From contig NZ_FNJO01000004.1 of assembly GCF_900104095.1 (NCBI RefSeq), positions 186,001 through 250,000 of the forward strand: 64,000 nt of DNA. Direction: 5' to 3'. The notes below the pieces were generated by a model, which was given only the letters and a program-made list of their open reading frames with translations, was not told the origin of the DNA and ran no database searches. Origin of the DNA: Ralstonia sp. 25mfcol4.1. Its GTDB lineage: Bacteria > Pseudomonadota > Gammaproteobacteria > Burkholderiales > Burkholderiaceae. The position numbers were made by a program, and so were the translations under genes. Of this stretch, positions 62,386 to 64,000 are shown one piece after another (position 1 is the first letter of the stretch; each line of letters begins with the position of its first letter).

Positions 62386-64000
62386 ATGGCCTTGCCTGTC
62401 ACCCCCACGCCACCCGGCGTGCAACCGCTGCGCTTCATGCCCGGCGCGACCGCCGCGCCGGCCCTGCAATCGCCGCTGTACCGGCGCCTGGCCGCCGAAC
62501 TGCGCGGCGACGTGCTGTTCGATACCGCCAGCCGCGGCCGCTATGCCACCGACGCGTCGATCTACCAGATCATGCCGCTGGGCGTGGTGGTGCCGCGCGA
62601 TGAAGCCGACGCGCGGCTGGCCCTGGACATCGCCCGCGACCTGAAGGCGCCGCTGCTGCCGCGCGGCGGCGGCACCAGCCAGTGCGGCCAGACGGTAGGC
62701 GAGGCGCTGGTCATCGACAACAGCAAGTACCTGAACCAGGTGATCGACTTCGATCCACAGGCGCGCACGGTCACCGTGCAGCCCGGCATCGTGCTCGATC
62801 ACCTGAACGCGTGGCTCAAGCCCCATGGCCTGTGGTTCCCGGTGGATGTCTCCACCGCCGCGCAATGCACGATCGGCGGCATGACCGGCAACAACTCGTG
62901 CGGCTCGCGCTCGATCCAGTACGGCAACATGGTGCACAACGTGCTGGGCGTGCAGGCCATCCTGGCCAACGGCGACGACGTCCGCTTCGACGCCCGCTGG
63001 CCGGCCGAGGATGCGCCCCACCGCACCATTGCCGATGGCGTGCGCCGCATCGCCGAGCGCGAACGCGAGGCCATCGCGCAGATGTATCCGACGGTACTGC
63101 GCCGCGTGGGCGGCTACAACCTCGATATCTTCCAGCCCCGGAACGAGCGGCCCTACACCGCCGACGGCAGCGTCAATCTGGCCCATCTGCTGGTGGGATC
63201 GGAGGGCACGCTGGCCTACTTCCGCCAGATCACGCTGCAACTTGCGCCGCTGCCCACGCACAAGACGCTGGGCGTGGTCAATTTCCCGACGTTCTACCAG
63301 TCGATGGACCTGACGCGCCATATCGTGGCGCTCAAGCCGGCAGCCGTGGAGCTGGTGGACCGCACCATGATCGACCTGGCGCGCAGCAACCCCGCCTTCC
63401 GCCCCGTTATCGACAAGGCGCTGACCGGCGAGCCCGAGGCCATTCTGCTGGTGGAGTTTGCCGGCGAAGACCGCGACGCCACGCTGCGCGGCCTGCGCCA
63501 GCTGGTGGAATTGATGGCCGATCTGGGCCTGCCCGGCTCGGTCGTGGAGATGCCCGACGCCGGCCCGCAAAAGGCGCTCTGGGAAGTGCGCAAGGCCGGC
63601 CTGAACATCATGATGAGCATGAAGGGCGACGGCAAGCCGGTGTCGTTCATCGAGGACTGCGCGGTGCCGCTCGAACACCTGGCCGAATACACGTCGCGGC
63701 TGACCGAGGTCTTCCACAAGCACGGCACGCGCGGCACCTGGTACGCGCACGCCAGCGTGGGCACGCTGCATGTGCGGCCCATCCTGGACATGCGCCGCGA
63801 CGGCGCCGCCAAGATGCGCGCCATCGCCGAAGAAGCGGCGGCCATGGTGCGCGAGTACAAGGGCGCGTACTCGGGCGAGCATGGCGACGGCCTGTGCCGG
63901 GGCGAATGGGTGGCCTGGCAGTTCGGGCCGTCGCTGGCGAATGCGTTTGCCGAGATCAAGGCGCTGTTCGATCCCGACAACCGCTGCAACCCCGGCAAGA
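62386..64000 (+). CDS. FAD-linked oxidase (GlcD/D-2-hydroxyacid dehydrogenase type), N-terminal part
   Basis: The visible 538 residues run off the right edge. An FAD_binding_4 domain (about 40-275) includes APLLPRGGGTSQCGQTVG and IGGMTGNNSCGSRSIQYG. A FAD-oxidase C domain follows, with HASVGTLHVRPILDMR and YSGEHGDGLCRGEW. This pattern fits large YdiJ-like proteins that go on to Fe-S clusters, oxidising D-2-hydroxyacids such as D-lactate or D-2-hydroxyglutarate. It lies behind gntR and probably belongs to the same pathway as the divergent operon. Confidence 0.9.
   Translation, partial: MALPVTPTPPGVQPLRFMPGATAAPALQSPLYRRLAAELRGDVLFDTASRGRYATDASIYQIMPLGVVVPRDEADARLALDIARDLKAPLLPRGGGTSQCGQTVGEALVIDNSKYLNQVIDFDPQARTVTVQPGIVLDHLNAWLKPHGLWFPVDVSTAAQCTIGGMTGNNSCGSRSIQYGNMVHNVLGVQAILANGDDVRFDARWPAEDAPHRTIADGVRRIAEREREAIAQMYPTVLRRVGGYNLDIFQPRNERPYTADGSVNLAHLLVGSEGTLAYFRQITLQLAPLPTHKTLGVVNFPTFYQSMDLTRHIVALKPAAVELVDRTMIDLARSNPAFRPVIDKALTGEPEAILLVEFAGEDRDATLRGLRQLVELMADLGLPGSVVEMPDAGPQKALWEVRKAGLNIMMSMKGDGKPVSFIEDCAVPLEHLAEYTSRLTEVFHKHGTRGTWYAHASVGTLHVRPILDMRRDGAAKMRAIAEEAAAMVREYKGAYSGEHGDGLCRGEWVAWQFGPSLANAFAEIKALFDPDNRCNPGK

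Overview
The window is an ordinary chromosomal stretch from a high-GC beta-proteobacterium. A Cupriavidus/Ralstonia-type Burkholderiaceae genome is the best guess, from codon use and gene content: EmrAB with its own outer-membrane channel, cyoABCD, a phosphocholine-specific phospholipase C, a tripartite tricarboxylate transporter (TTT) operon, and several LysR, TetR and GntR regulators. I saw no tRNA, rRNA, prophage, insertion sequence or CRISPR array. Most genes sit in short operons of two to six.

Layout. 1-5.7 kb: a cut-off MFS permease, a LysR regulator, two small conserved proteins, a phospholipase D-like lipoprotein, a mechanosensitive channel and a stand-alone DUF1214 piece. 5.7-10.8 kb: an EmrA-EmrB-outer membrane channel operon diverging from a TetR regulator, with a palindromic candidate operator between them. 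11-19 kb: a secreted protein built of DGAR repeats, a 31-codon mini-ORF, a very large double-kinase hybrid sensor, an atypical ion channel, a MipA/OmpV protein, a hydrolase and a small unknown protein. 19-24 kb: a GGDEF protein preceded by an 8x8-bp tandem repeat, a 57-residue membrane protein, catalase plus ankyrin protein, and an SDR. 24-31.5 kb: an MFS transporter, a threonine ammonia-lyase with a complete isoleucine attenuator, and a cyclic-di-GMP group (PAS-GGDEF-EAL, HDOD-GAF, GAF-GGDEF). 31.5-35 kb: carbonic anhydrase, VOC protein, CynR-like LysR and an MFS permease. 35-39 kb: cyoABCD terminal oxidase. 39-49 kb: chemoreceptor, MFS, DUF899 protein, squalene/phytoene synthase, amino-acid permease, amidohydrolase, and a second small secreted protein sharing the KFDP[FY]T-x-GA motif. 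49-54.8 kb: TauE/SafE exporter, periplasmic FKBP, phospholipase C with a small lipoprotein, dienelactone hydrolase and a TrhA-type membrane protein. 54.8-64 kb: a six-gene minus-strand operon (aminotransferase, TctC, TctB, TctA, enoyl-CoA hydratase, CoA transferase) diverging from a GntR regulator and a large FAD oxidase that runs off the right edge.

The strongest regulatory find is upstream of the threonine ammonia-lyase (26.77-26.88 kb, minus strand): a 20-codon leader peptide with Ile/Thr codons, a pause hairpin, a possible antiterminator pairing and an intrinsic terminator with a U-tract. The enzyme itself lacks the ACT domains that normally sense isoleucine, so control may have moved to RNA. 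The most system-like gene group is the 54.8-64 kb divergon, where two copies of the same 12-bp palindrome half-site occur in the divergent promoter region. It looks like a dedicated uptake and CoA-dependent breakdown route for an unidentified organic acid.
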